Source of the DNA: Microbacteriaceae bacterium
GTDB lineage: Bacteria > Actinomycetota > Actinomycetes > Actinomycetales > Microbacteriaceae
Direction of reading: 5' to 3'
NCBI GenBank assembly: GCA_947373155.1
Contig: CANBWO010000007.1
Span: 1 to 64,000, forward strand
Length of the DNA stretch: 64,000 nt
Of this stretch, positions 19,000 to 27,005 are shown in pieces. The notes beneath the pieces are model-generated. The model was given only the letters and a program-made list of their open reading frames with translations, was not told where the DNA came from and ran no database searches. The position numbers were made by a program, and so were the translations under genes. Position 1 is the first letter of the stretch, and every line of letters starts with the position of its first letter.

Positions 19000-20463
19000 G
19001 TGAGCTTGCACCTTTACGATTCCCACTCTCAGTCCACCAGAGCCTTTGAGCCACTGGTTCCCGGGCAGGTCGGCATATACCTTTGCGGTCCTACCGTGCA
19101 AAGCGAACCGCACGTGGGGCACCTGCGTTCTGCCCTGGTTTACGACCAGCTGCGTCGCTGGCTTAGCGCCAATGGTTTGCAAGTAACCCTAGTTCGCAAT
19201 GTGACTGACATCGATGACAAGGTGCTGGCCAACGCGGTTGTTCGCGGCCAGCAGTGGTGGGCCTTGGCTTACCAGATGGAACTTGAGTTCAACGCGACGT
19301 ATCGTGCGCTAAATATTGCTCCACCCACCTATGAACCGCGAGCCACCGCGAGCATCCCGGAAATGCTTGCGCTGATTGAGCGCCTGATTGCGGCCGGCTA
19401 TGCCTATCAAGCCACCGATGGCAGTGCAGATGTTTACTTTGCCGCTAGCAAGTGGCCCGCTTACGGTGAGCTAACCAACCAGAAGATCGAAGACATGGCA
19501 GAGGCGGCCGATGCCGACCCCGCCAGCATCATTGGCAAGGGCAAGCAGGACCCAAGGGACTTTGCACTTTGGAAGGCAGCCAAGCCTGGGGAGCCCGAGA
19601 GCGCTATTTGGCAGACTCGCTTTGGTGCCGGTCGTCCGGGATGGCACATCGAATGCTCGGCCATGAGCACCAAGTACCTGGGCAGCTCCTTTGATATTCA
19701 CGGTGGTGGGTTAGACCTTAGATTCCCTCACCACGAGAACGAACTTGCTCAAAGCCGCGCCGCCGGAGATGCCTTTGCCAATTTCTGGCTGCACAACGGC
19801 TTGGTCAACGTAAATGGTCAGAAGATGAGTAAATCTCAGGGGAATAGCATCTTTGCCAGTCACCTGCTAGATTCCGGGTCGAGGCTGGCGGTGCGCTACT
19901 GGCTGGGTTCGGCTCATTACCGTTCGGTGTTGGATTACAACGATGGAGTGATTGCCGAGGCACAGGCCGCGCTGGAGCGTATTGGTGGATTCTTAGACCG
20001 CGGCTACCGCGCGCTGGCTGGTTCTGCGGATTCCCCGCAACACGTGATTGGGCAAGATTTGGCCTCAAGTTATGCCAACCTGCCAGCCGAATTTGTGGTC
20101 GCCATGGATGACGATCTGAACATTCCGATGGCGCTCGCCGCGGTTTACGAGGCTGTTCGAGCCGGCAACTCCGCCCTAGATTCCAATGAATTTGCGGCCG
20201 TAGGGGTGCATATTTTGGCGGTTCGGAGTATGCTGGCTGTTTTGGGCATTGACCCACTAGCGCCGGAATGGGCTGAGCAGGGCGCAAACCCAGCCGAACA
20301 CCAGGCGCTTGACTCACTGATTCAAGCTCTCATTGCAGATCGCAACGAAGCTCGCGCCAACAAGGATTTTGCACGTGCAGATGCAATCCGAAATCAACTT
20401 ACGCAGGCCGGCATTGCTCTGAGCGATTCCGCGGCCTCGACTCATTGGAGTGTAAATGGCTAA
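19000..20463 (+). CDS. cysS: Cysteinyl-tRNA synthetase
   Basis: 487 residues from a GTG. Class I synthetase: HIGH-type motif PHVGHLRSAL near 38-47, zinc-binding Cys/His residues (CGPTV, WHIECSAMS, HHENE) and KMSKSQGN near residue 275. It charges tRNA-Cys. It overlaps rlmB by 8 nt, the conserved actinobacterial pair. Confidence 0.97.
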   Translation: MSLHLYDSHSQSTRAFEPLVPGQVGIYLCGPTVQSEPHVGHLRSALVYDQLRRWLSANGLQVTLVRNVTDIDDKVLANAVVRGQQWWALAYQMELEFNATYRALNIAPPTYEPRATASIPEMLALIERLIAAGYAYQATDGSADVYFAASKWPAYGELTNQKIEDMAEAADADPASIIGKGKQDPRDFALWKAAKPGEPESAIWQTRFGAGRPGWHIECSAMSTKYLGSSFDIHGGGLDLRFPHHENELAQSRAAGDAFANFWLHNGLVNVNGQKMSKSQGNSIFASHLLDSGSRLAVRYWLGSAHYRSVLDYNDGVIAEAQAALERIGGFLDRGYRALAGSADSPQHVIGQDLASSYANLPAEFVVAMDDDLNIPMALAAVYEAVRAGNSALDSNEFAAVGVHILAVRSMLAVLGIDPLAPEWAEQGANPAEHQALDSLIQALIADRNEARANKDFARADAIRNQLTQAGIALSDSAASTHWSVNG

Positions 20464-21676
20464 AGTACAGCGCCCGGGAGCCGCCAAGCGCGGCAAGGGC
20501 TCAAAAGTAGGCAGTGGAGGAAATGGCAAGCAGGCTCTTGAGGGCCGCGGACCAACCCCAAAGGCAGAAGACCGTAAGGGGCACCCAAAGCAAAAAGCAG
20601 CCGCTCGTCGCGAGAAGGCAAAGGCATTTGGTGTAATCGCACCGATCAAGGGTCTTCGCGGTGCGGCTCGTGCCGAAGTACAAGATGCCAACAACCGCGT
20701 AATTAGTCGCAGCGGCGGAAACGTTGTTGTGGCTGCGCCAACCGAAGGCCGCAGCGCGGCTCCGGCAGGCCGTTCAGCAGCTGGTCGTTCCACCGGTCGT
20801 TCTGGTGGTGCCGGCGTTGGCATGAAGCGTGGCGAGTACTTGGCGCCATCGGCTCGTACCGCGGGTTCCGCAGGTGCTGCTGGTCGTAACACTCAGCGCG
20901 TTGCAAAGGCGGAGAACGCTTCGGAAACCCTCAGTGGTCGTAACTCGGTCCTTGAGGCACTTCGCGCCAAGATTCCAGCAACCGCCATGTACCTCGCCAT
21001 TCGTATCGAGATGGACGACCGCGTAAAAGAGGCAATCACCATTGCCAACGCTCGTCAGATTCCGATTCACGAAATCACTCGCCCAGAAATCGACCGCATG
21101 ACCGGCATGGATGCGGTTCACCAGGGAATCGCTCTTTCGGTGCCGCCATACAACTATGCACACCCAATGGAAATGCTCGACAAGATTCTGAGCCGTGGAC
21201 AGCAGCCGCTTTTGGTAGCTCTAGACGGCATCACCGATCCTCGTAACCTGGGTGCCATCATTCGTTCCGTGGCCGCTTTTGGTGGCCAGGGTGTAATCCT
21301 GCCGCAGCGTCGCTCTACCGGAGTGACCGCATCGGCTTGGAAGACCTCCGCCGGCGCCGCAGCTCGTATCCCAGTAGCTCTTGCCGGAAACCTAACCACC
21401 ACCTTGAAGGAATTCAAGAAGCGTGGAGTGTTTGTGGTTGGCCTAGACGGCGACGGCGATATGTCGCTTCCTAACTTTGACCTAGCAACATCGCCACTAC
21501 TTTTGGTGGTTGGCTCCGAGGGTAAGGGGCTTTCCCGCCTAGTTACCGAGAACTGTGATGCCATTTTGAGCATTCCTATTCACGGCGACACCGAGTCGCT
21601 CAATGCCGGAATCGCAGCATCGGTTTCGCTATACGAGGTTGCCAAGCGCCGCTTAGAAGCCGGCCGCAAGCTCTAA
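20456..21676 (+). CDS. rlmB: 23S rRNA 2'-O-methyltransferase RlmB/TrmH (SPOUT family)
   Basis: 406 residues. The catalytic SPOUT part (about 165-406) has a substrate-binding domain beginning with GRNSVLEAL and the methyltransferase motifs DPRNLGAIIRSVAAFG, VVGSEGKGLSR and IPIHGDTESLNAGIAASV, the knot that binds SAM. The first 150 residues are a Lys/Arg/Ala/Gly-rich, probably disordered extension likely to bind RNA. The start overlaps the cysS end by 8 nt. Confidence 0.92.
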   Translation: MAKVQRPGAAKRGKGSKVGSGGNGKQALEGRGPTPKAEDRKGHPKQKAAARREKAKAFGVIAPIKGLRGAARAEVQDANNRVISRSGGNVVVAAPTEGRSAAPAGRSAAGRSTGRSGGAGVGMKRGEYLAPSARTAGSAGAAGRNTQRVAKAENASETLSGRNSVLEALRAKIPATAMYLAIRIEMDDRVKEAITIANARQIPIHEITRPEIDRMTGMDAVHQGIALSVPPYNYAHPMEMLDKILSRGQQPLLVALDGITDPRNLGAIIRSVAAFGGQGVILPQRRSTGVTASAWKTSAGAAARIPVALAGNLTTTLKEFKKRGVFVVGLDGDGDMSLPNFDLATSPLLLVVGSEGKGLSRLVTENCDAILSIPIHGDTESLNAGIAASVSLYEVAKRRLEAGRKL

Positions 21677-21685
21677 CCAAGCCAA

Positions 21686-21725
21686 ACAAAATGCCCTGCG
21701 GATAAATCTGCAGGGCATTTTGCAA
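21686..21725. terminator. Bidirectional terminator after rlmB
   Basis: CAAAATGCCCTGC paired with GCAGGGCATTTTG around GGATAAATCT, between convergent genes. Confidence 0.9.
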
Positions 21726-21733
21726 TTCTTGCT

Positions 21734-23044
21734 CTAGACCAAATCGCGCCAATCAATTTCGTCGTCATCAATTACGGTGATGGTCCCGGTTGGTACCGGA
21801 TCCGGCAGGTTGATTGATCCCGTGGTGTTTGGCATGATCAGGGCTTCTTCATCGCGGCGATTCGAAAGTACGTTGGTCACGTAGTGTTGCACGGCCTGGG
21901 CCATGCTCACGTCGCCTTCGCGTTCTTCGCTCATGTACCAGCGGTGTTCCAAAACCTGGTGATAAATCTCGGCAGGTTCCAGCTTGCCCGTAAGTTCCTT
22001 GGGAATGGCCAAAATCACCGGCTCAAAGCTGTGGCTCAACCACTCGTGCGCCAAAACCTCTTCGTCTATTCCAAGGCGTTTGTGTTCCACCTTGTACTGG
22101 TCAAGGTCGTTCAACAGCCTGCGGGCCTGGTTTTCCTCAACGTCAAGCCCGGTAAGACGCAGCAAACGACGACCATGGTGTCCAGCATCTACCACCTTGG
22201 GTTGAATTCGCACCTTGGTGCCGGCCGCGGTGGTTTCAATGGAGAGTTCTTCGATATCAAAGCCAAGCTCATTGAGTCTTTTTACCCGGTGGCTGATCTT
22301 CCAACGTTCACTGGCATCTATGACCTGGGCGCTGGTTAGTTCACTCCAGAGTTCGCGATATGCGCTCACAATTCGGTCGCTAATCACCACCGGATCAAGT
22401 CCAGATGAGGCGTGATTGCTGGCCATTAGGTCCATCAGTTCACCAGCGATGTTTACACGTGCGATCTCGAGGTCGTTCTCTCGCTGCCCGTTGCTCAGCC
22501 CCGACTCGTAAAGATGCCCGGTCTCGGCATCTACCAGGTAGGCCGCAAAGGCTCCGGCATCGCGGCGGAACAAGGTATTACTAAGGCTCACATCGCCCCA
22601 GAAAAAACCAGCGATGTGCAGGCGCACTAGCAGAAGCGCCAGAGCATCAACGAGCCTGGTGGCGGTGTCGTGCCTAAGCCCTTGGCTCCACATTGCTCGG
22701 TAAGGCAGGCTGAACTTGAGGTGCCGGGTGACCAAAACGGCTAGCAGTGGCTCGCCCTCCGGGGTGGCGCGGCCGCTGATAATGGCAAACGGTTCCACGC
22801 AAGGCACATCTAACTTGATTAGATTCTTGAGCATTTCGTACTCTCGCTTGGCGAGTTCCGGAAGCGTCTCCTTGATGGCGATTACGTAGTCGCCAAGGTG
22901 GGCAAAGCGCACAGTATGGCGACTTAGACCCTTTGGTAGGGCAGCGATGTTCTCTGCCGGCCATTCGTCTAAAGGCAAATGCCACGGTAGATCCAGCAGT
23001 GCTGGTTCTACCGTGGCAGCCGTTATTGAAAGATTAGAAGTCAT
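21734..23044 (-). CDS. DUF4032 protein with kinase-like (WaaP/Kdo type) N-terminal domain
   Basis: 436 residues. The N-terminal 220 residues look like an atypical small-molecule kinase: an AIKE Lys motif near residue 56, a catalytic-loop-like GFFWGDVSLSNTLF and a metal-site-like VDAETG. The rest matches the actinobacterial DUF4032 build. Real activity is unknown. It sits next to the ugpC-type ATPase, a conserved neighbourhood, and is probably co-transcribed with it (31 bp apart). Confidence 0.8.
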   Translation of the reverse strand: MTSNLSITAATVEPALLDLPWHLPLDEWPAENIAALPKGLSRHTVRFAHLGDYVIAIKETLPELAKREYEMLKNLIKLDVPCVEPFAIISGRATPEGEPLLAVLVTRHLKFSLPYRAMWSQGLRHDTATRLVDALALLLVRLHIAGFFWGDVSLSNTLFRRDAGAFAAYLVDAETGHLYESGLSNGQRENDLEIARVNIAGELMDLMASNHASSGLDPVVISDRIVSAYRELWSELTSAQVIDASERWKISHRVKRLNELGFDIEELSIETTAAGTKVRIQPKVVDAGHHGRRLLRLTGLDVEENQARRLLNDLDQYKVEHKRLGIDEEVLAHEWLSHSFEPVILAIPKELTGKLEPAEIYHQVLEHRWYMSEEREGDVSMAQAVQHYVTNVLSNRRDEEALIMPNTTGSINLPDPVPTGTITVIDDDEIDWRDLV

Positions 23045-23075
23045 GTAACTTCAGATCCATCGATACTTTTGATAC

Positions 23076-24152
23076 TTAGTTCAGGCGCAGACCCGACTCA
23101 ACATCAAAGATGTGAGTGATTCCACCCTGAGGCTTCAGGGTAACGGTGTCGCCAGCGTGTGGGTGGTCGGTGCCGTGAACACGAGCAACAACCTCAACTG
23201 AAGCGCCCTCAACGGTGGAGTTTCCGTAGATGAAGCCGTCGGCTCCAAGCTCTTCAACAACATCGATGCTTACGCTGATGCCCTCACCGTTGGTGACGAT
23301 TAGGTCCTCTGGGCGAAGACCCACGGTTAGCTTGGTTGCGTTGGTCTTGCCAAGCACGTCTGCTGGAACCGGGATAACTACGTTTCCAAACTGAACGCCA
23401 CCATTGACGATAGGAAGCTGGATTAGGTTCATGGCTGGGGAGCCGATGAAGCCTGCAACGAATACGTTGGCTGGGCGCTCGTAAAGGTTACGAGGGGTGT
23501 CAACCTGCTGAAGTAGGCCGTCCTTTAGAACAGCTACGCGGTCTCCCATGGTCATTGCCTCAACCTGGTCGTGGGTAACGTAAACGGTGGTTACGCCAAG
23601 ACGACGCTGAAGCGAAGCGATCTGGGTACGGGTCTGGACACGAAGCTTGGCGTCTAGGTTCGATAGTGGCTCATCCATGAGGAATACCTGTGGCTTACGA
23701 ACAATGGCACGGCCCATGGCAACGCGCTGACGCTGACCACCCGAAAGTGCCTTTGGCTTGCGGCCAAGGTATGGCTCTAGGTCTAGAAGCTTGGCTGCCT
23801 CAAGAACGCGCTCGGCGCGCTCTTCCTTGCTAACTCCAGCAATCTTTAGCGCAAAGCCCATGTTCTCTGCAACGGTCATGTGAGGGTACAACGCGTAGTT
23901 CTGGAAAACCATTGCGATGTCGCGGTCCTTAGGAGGTACGTCGGTTACGTCGCGGTCGCCAATCAGAATGCGACCCTCGTTTACGTCCTCTAGTCCGGCT
24001 AGCATGCGCAGCGAGGTGGACTTGCCACAACCCGAAGGGCCTACTAGAACTAGGAATTCGCCATCGGCGATTTCGATGTTTAGCTTGTCAACTGCCGCGC
24101 GAGCGGTGCCAGGGTAAAGGCGAGTTGCAGCCTCAAATGTTACTGATGCCAT
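23076..24152 (-). CDS. ugpC: UgpC/MsiK-type sugar ABC transporter ATPase
   Basis: 358 residues. Walker A GPSGCGKST (about 38-46), Q-loop, signature LSGGQRQR, Walker B VFLMDEPLSNLDAKL, switch His in VTHDQ, and a C-terminal MalK-like regulatory/TOBE domain. No permease or binding protein is nearby, as for MsiK, which powers several sugar importers. That multi-partner role is inferred from the family. Confidence 0.93.
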   Translation of the reverse strand: MASVTFEAATRLYPGTARAAVDKLNIEIADGEFLVLVGPSGCGKSTSLRMLAGLEDVNEGRILIGDRDVTDVPPKDRDIAMVFQNYALYPHMTVAENMGFALKIAGVSKEERAERVLEAAKLLDLEPYLGRKPKALSGGQRQRVAMGRAIVRKPQVFLMDEPLSNLDAKLRVQTRTQIASLQRRLGVTTVYVTHDQVEAMTMGDRVAVLKDGLLQQVDTPRNLYERPANVFVAGFIGSPAMNLIQLPIVNGGVQFGNVVIPVPADVLGKTNATKLTVGLRPEDLIVTNGEGISVSIDVVEELGADGFIYGNSTVEGASVEVVARVHGTDHPHAGDTVTLKPQGGITHIFDVESGLRLN

Positions 24153-24328
24153 TTTTATTTATCTCTTTCATCGGCAGGTACGTGCCGAACGATCCGTAGT
24201 GAAAAGTGCTCATGGCTAGTGCCAAGAACCTATTTATTATCCCAGTAATGCTGCTTGGTATATCATTAGAAAGGTAACTAGGCCATAACTATCGGGTCAC
24301 GGTTTACCCCCTAATCATTGAGGAAGAC

Positions 24329-25204
24329 ATGTCTCCAAACGAATCACGTCAAACTCGCGCGGAACAGCGTGAAGCCACCCGCCAGAAAGCCCGCGAAATG
24401 CGCGAGGCCAGCGCTCGCAAGGAACGCAACCGTAGCCTGTTTATCAGGCTTGGCGTTGTGGCTGGCCTTTTGATTATTGTTGCCATTATTTCCACCGCAA
24501 TCATCACTGGAACCGCCAAGAATGCCAGTGGTAAGGGCACCCCTGCCAACATGATTTACGACAACGGCATCAAGATTGGCACCAACCTTGAGGCGTTCAC
24601 CGCCGACCAAACTCCAGCTCCAAACCCAAACGCGGGTGTTGGTTCAAACGGCCAGGTGCCAAACATTCAGGTTTATCTGGACTACCAGTGCCCGATTTGC
24701 CAGATTTTTGAGGCTGGCAACTCAGATCAGATTCGCAGTCTGGTCAGCAAGGGTGCCGCAACCGTCGAGATCCACCCACTATCGTTCCTAGACCACTCTT
24801 CGCCAAACGCTTACTCAAGCCGCGCGGAGAACGCAGCTCTCTGTGTTGCCACCTACAGCCCGAACCAGTTCTTCGATTTCAACGCTCTTTTGTTCAAGCA
24901 CCAGAATGCTGAGAACACCGCGGGACCAGAAAATTCTGAGCTGATTCAGCGCACCACCGAGGTCAAAGTCAGCAACGCCTCCAAGATTGCAGACTGCATT
25001 AACTCAAAGGCCTATGGAAAGTGGATTAGCGACACCACCGCAACCGTAATCAACCCGAAGTACACCGTGAAGGGCACAAACATTACCGTTGGAGGCACTC
25101 CTGTGGTGGTGGTAAACGGTCAGCAGTACAGCCCGGCTACCGTTGCCGAGCTAGGCGATCCAGCTCGCTTTGCTCAGTTCTTCCAGCAGGCATCAAAGAA
25201 GTAA
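24329..25204 (+). CDS. Membrane-anchored DsbA/thioredoxin-fold oxidoreductase
   Basis: 291 residues. A highly charged cytoplasmic N-terminus (about 1-38), one membrane helix (about 39-62), a Pro/Asn-rich linker, then an extracytoplasmic thioredoxin fold with the active site CPIC at 121-124 and cis-Pro region TPVVVVNGQ near the C-terminus. It probably forms or reshuffles disulfides in exported proteins. A single gene, divergent from ugpC, ended by a terminator. Confidence 0.88.
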   Translation: MSPNESRQTRAEQREATRQKAREMREASARKERNRSLFIRLGVVAGLLIIVAIISTAIITGTAKNASGKGTPANMIYDNGIKIGTNLEAFTADQTPAPNPNAGVGSNGQVPNIQVYLDYQCPICQIFEAGNSDQIRSLVSKGAATVEIHPLSFLDHSSPNAYSSRAENAALCVATYSPNQFFDFNALLFKHQNAENTAGPENSELIQRTTEVKVSNASKIADCINSKAYGKWISDTTATVINPKYTVKGTNITVGGTPVVVVNGQQYSPATVAELGDPARFAQFFQQASKK

Positions 25205-25212
25205 TTTTTGAA

Positions 25213-25256
25213 AAACTAAAATGGTCGAACCACATAAGGTTCGACCCTTTTAGTTT
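25213..25256. terminator. Bidirectional terminator
   Basis: AACTAAAA(T)GGTCGAACC paired with GGTTCGACC(C)TTTTAGTT around ACATAA, between the convergent DsbA-like and VOC genes. Confidence 0.88.
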
Positions 25257-25277
25257 GCCTAAGCTAACTCGTTGCCG

Positions 25278-25646
25278 CTAACTCGTTGCCTCGCGGCTCA
25301 TTAGGCCAATCTGATTGCCTTCGCTGTCTTCTATAAAGGCCAACCATTCGTTCCCCGGGGTGTCGAAAAGACCATCGGGGTCTGGGAAAACCACGTGTGG
25401 TTCACTGCTCACTTTGATGCCGGCGGCGCGCCAAACCTCTATTTGCGTTCGCACGTCTGGCACTTCTAGGTACACCACCGTGTTGGCCGAGTTCACGTCT
25501 AGGAACAATCGCACACCGGCAAGGTCAAAGAAAGCAAAGCCGGGTGGGTTGAAAACAGCGATGGGCATGGCTCCAAGCAAGTTTTTGTAAAACGCTGCTG
25601 CGCGGTCTATGTCTATGGCCTTAAGGCCCATTTGCCTAAACTTCAT
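25278..25646 (-). CDS. VOC-superfamily (glyoxalase-like) protein
   Basis: 122 residues with the paired beta-alpha-beta-beta-beta VOC pattern: AAAFYKNLLGA near the start and a C-terminal metal-site-type Glu in IEDSEGNQIGLM. Substrate unknown; the family covers glyoxalase I, dioxygenases and resistance proteins. It is the last of three minus-strand genes and follows the small membrane protein by 9 nt. Confidence 0.8.
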   Translation of the reverse strand: MKFRQMGLKAIDIDRAAAFYKNLLGAMPIAVFNPPGFAFFDLAGVRLFLDVNSANTVVYLEVPDVRTQIEVWRAAGIKVSSEPHVVFPDPDGLFDTPGNEWLAFIEDSEGNQIGLMSREATS

Positions 25647-25655
25647 ACCAATAAT

Positions 25656-25868
25656 CTAGCTGCGATGGATGATCGAAACCAAGAAGTGCCAGCCGAACCA
25701 CCACCAAGCCAAAATCAACCCCAATCGGGTTCCTCTGTAGTGCAATATTCGGTGGAAAAATTCGCTCAGCGATGCCACCGAACCTCCGTTGCCTCTGGTG
25801 GTGTACCAGAGGACTACAGCCAATAGCAGCATCAGAAGGTAACCGGCTACCATGATGAACTGACTCAA
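25656..25868 (-). CDS. 70-residue two-helix membrane protein, unknown
   Basis: Called from a TTG at 25868 that overlaps the upstream gene's TGA (TTGA), implying coupled translation; an ATG at 25853 would give 65 residues. Two hydrophobic helices (about 6-22 and 48-65) flank a basic loop. It resembles small conserved actinobacterial membrane proteins (DUF6186-like), which I cannot confirm. Confidence 0.65.
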   Translation of the reverse strand: MSQFIMVAGYLLMLLLAVVLWYTTRGNGGSVASLSEFFHRILHYRGTRLGLILAWWWFGWHFLVSIIHRS

Positions 25869-26437
25869 GGGCGCCGTCCAATCCTGATCAGGCTCAGACC
25901 CACCAAAACCCATACGGCAACAAAGCCGGCCTGTCCAAGAATGCTGTCTAGCAGCGGCACAATGAGGATTGAGATAGTGGGAAAACCCGTGTGAGTGTTG
26001 TGAAGCTGCCCCAAGATATTGGCACTGAACTCCCAAATGCAGGTGAGCACTGCCCAAGACACCCAAAGCAATCGGGCGCGTTTCACGCGTTGCGTCGGGG
26101 GTTTTTTGGGCCCTCTGTGGGTTCCCCAGGCCAGCAGAATTGCCGCGGGCAGAACCAACAAAAGTAAAACTGTTGTTTCTAACGAATGCTTTGGAAACAA
26201 AACCAGCAAAATGCCAACAAACACAAATACCAGGCTAAGTTGCAGGTTTGAAATCTTGCGCGTGGTTCGCAGGTCCCAGCTCTCTGGAACAAAACCAGCC
26301 GCCACGATAATCGCGGTACCCAAAGTAAAAATAACGGTGTCGCCAAGTGAGCCACGAAAAATCTGCAGTCCAGCGGTTAAAGCGAAGGCCACCACCCAGA
26401 GGCTAACTGAGTGGTGACCTTCTTTTTGCATATCCAT
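25865..26437 (-). CDS. Multi-pass membrane protein, unknown
   Basis: 190 residues from the ATG at 26437, which has AAAGG at a normal distance; an ATG two codons earlier (26443) almost touches the ribosome site. About six hydrophobic helices, with a basic loop TQRVKRARLL in the middle. Family not recognised. Translationally linked to the following 70-residue membrane protein, so the two may form a complex. Confidence 0.7.
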   Translation of the reverse strand: MDMQKEGHHSVSLWVVAFALTAGLQIFRGSLGDTVIFTLGTAIIVAAGFVPESWDLRTTRKISNLQLSLVFVFVGILLVLFPKHSLETTVLLLLVLPAAILLAWGTHRGPKKPPTQRVKRARLLWVSWAVLTCIWEFSANILGQLHNTHTGFPTISILIVPLLDSILGQAGFVAVWVLVGLSLIRIGRRP

Positions 26438-26556
26438 GAGCATACCTTTCTAGGGGTGGCAGGCTCAGTTATGCGGGCTAACCAGAGAAATGTCAGTTCG
26501 CTCTGGTCAAGCACCGTTTCGAACTACCGCTAATTCAAAACGATGCGGGCTTGGGG

Positions 26557-26982
26557 TTATGGAATCGCACTGCAATCTGCCGCACGGTTGGTATCACCGG
26601 TGTTCACATACTTGGTGGCAAATGTGGAATCCTTGTAGACGCCAATGACAGGGTTTGGATACGATCTCCAGTCGAGCGAAATCGCGTATGTCCTATCACG
26701 GGTATCTAGTGACACCATGTAACCGCCCGTAGTGAGGTCGGTGATACTTGGGTAACTCGAAGGTGTGGTTAGACCACTGATCGTTTGGTCGCTAACCCAA
26801 GAGTTAGAGGCCACAAAAACAGTGTTCCAATCTGCCTGGCAAGTCTTCACCATTGCATTTTTCAGTGTGGCTCCCACGCTAATGCTTACAATGGCGCTGA
26901 GGATGCCAAGGATTACCACGGTAACCAGGAGCTCAACCAATGTGAGTCCGGCGTCCGTGCGCTTAAGTAATACCTTGTACAT
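26557..26982 (-). CDS. Type IV prepilin-like protein (minor pilin)
   Basis: 141 residues. A short basic leader ends in KRTDAG, then the prepilin peptidase site and N-terminal helix LTLVELLVTVVILG with Glu at +5. Two cysteines lie in the C-terminal globular part, which may form the usual pilin disulfide loop. It is the last gene of the pilus cluster. PilD (34341-35159) should cleave after the Gly. Confidence 0.85.
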   Translation of the reverse strand: MYKVLLKRTDAGLTLVELLVTVVILGILSAIVSISVGATLKNAMVKTCQADWNTVFVASNSWVSDQTISGLTTPSSYPSITDLTTGGYMVSLDTRDRTYAISLDWRSYPNPVIGVYKDSTFATKYVNTGDTNRAADCSAIP

Positions 26983-27005
26983 CTCTCAGGCCTCTTGTCT
27001 GCTTA

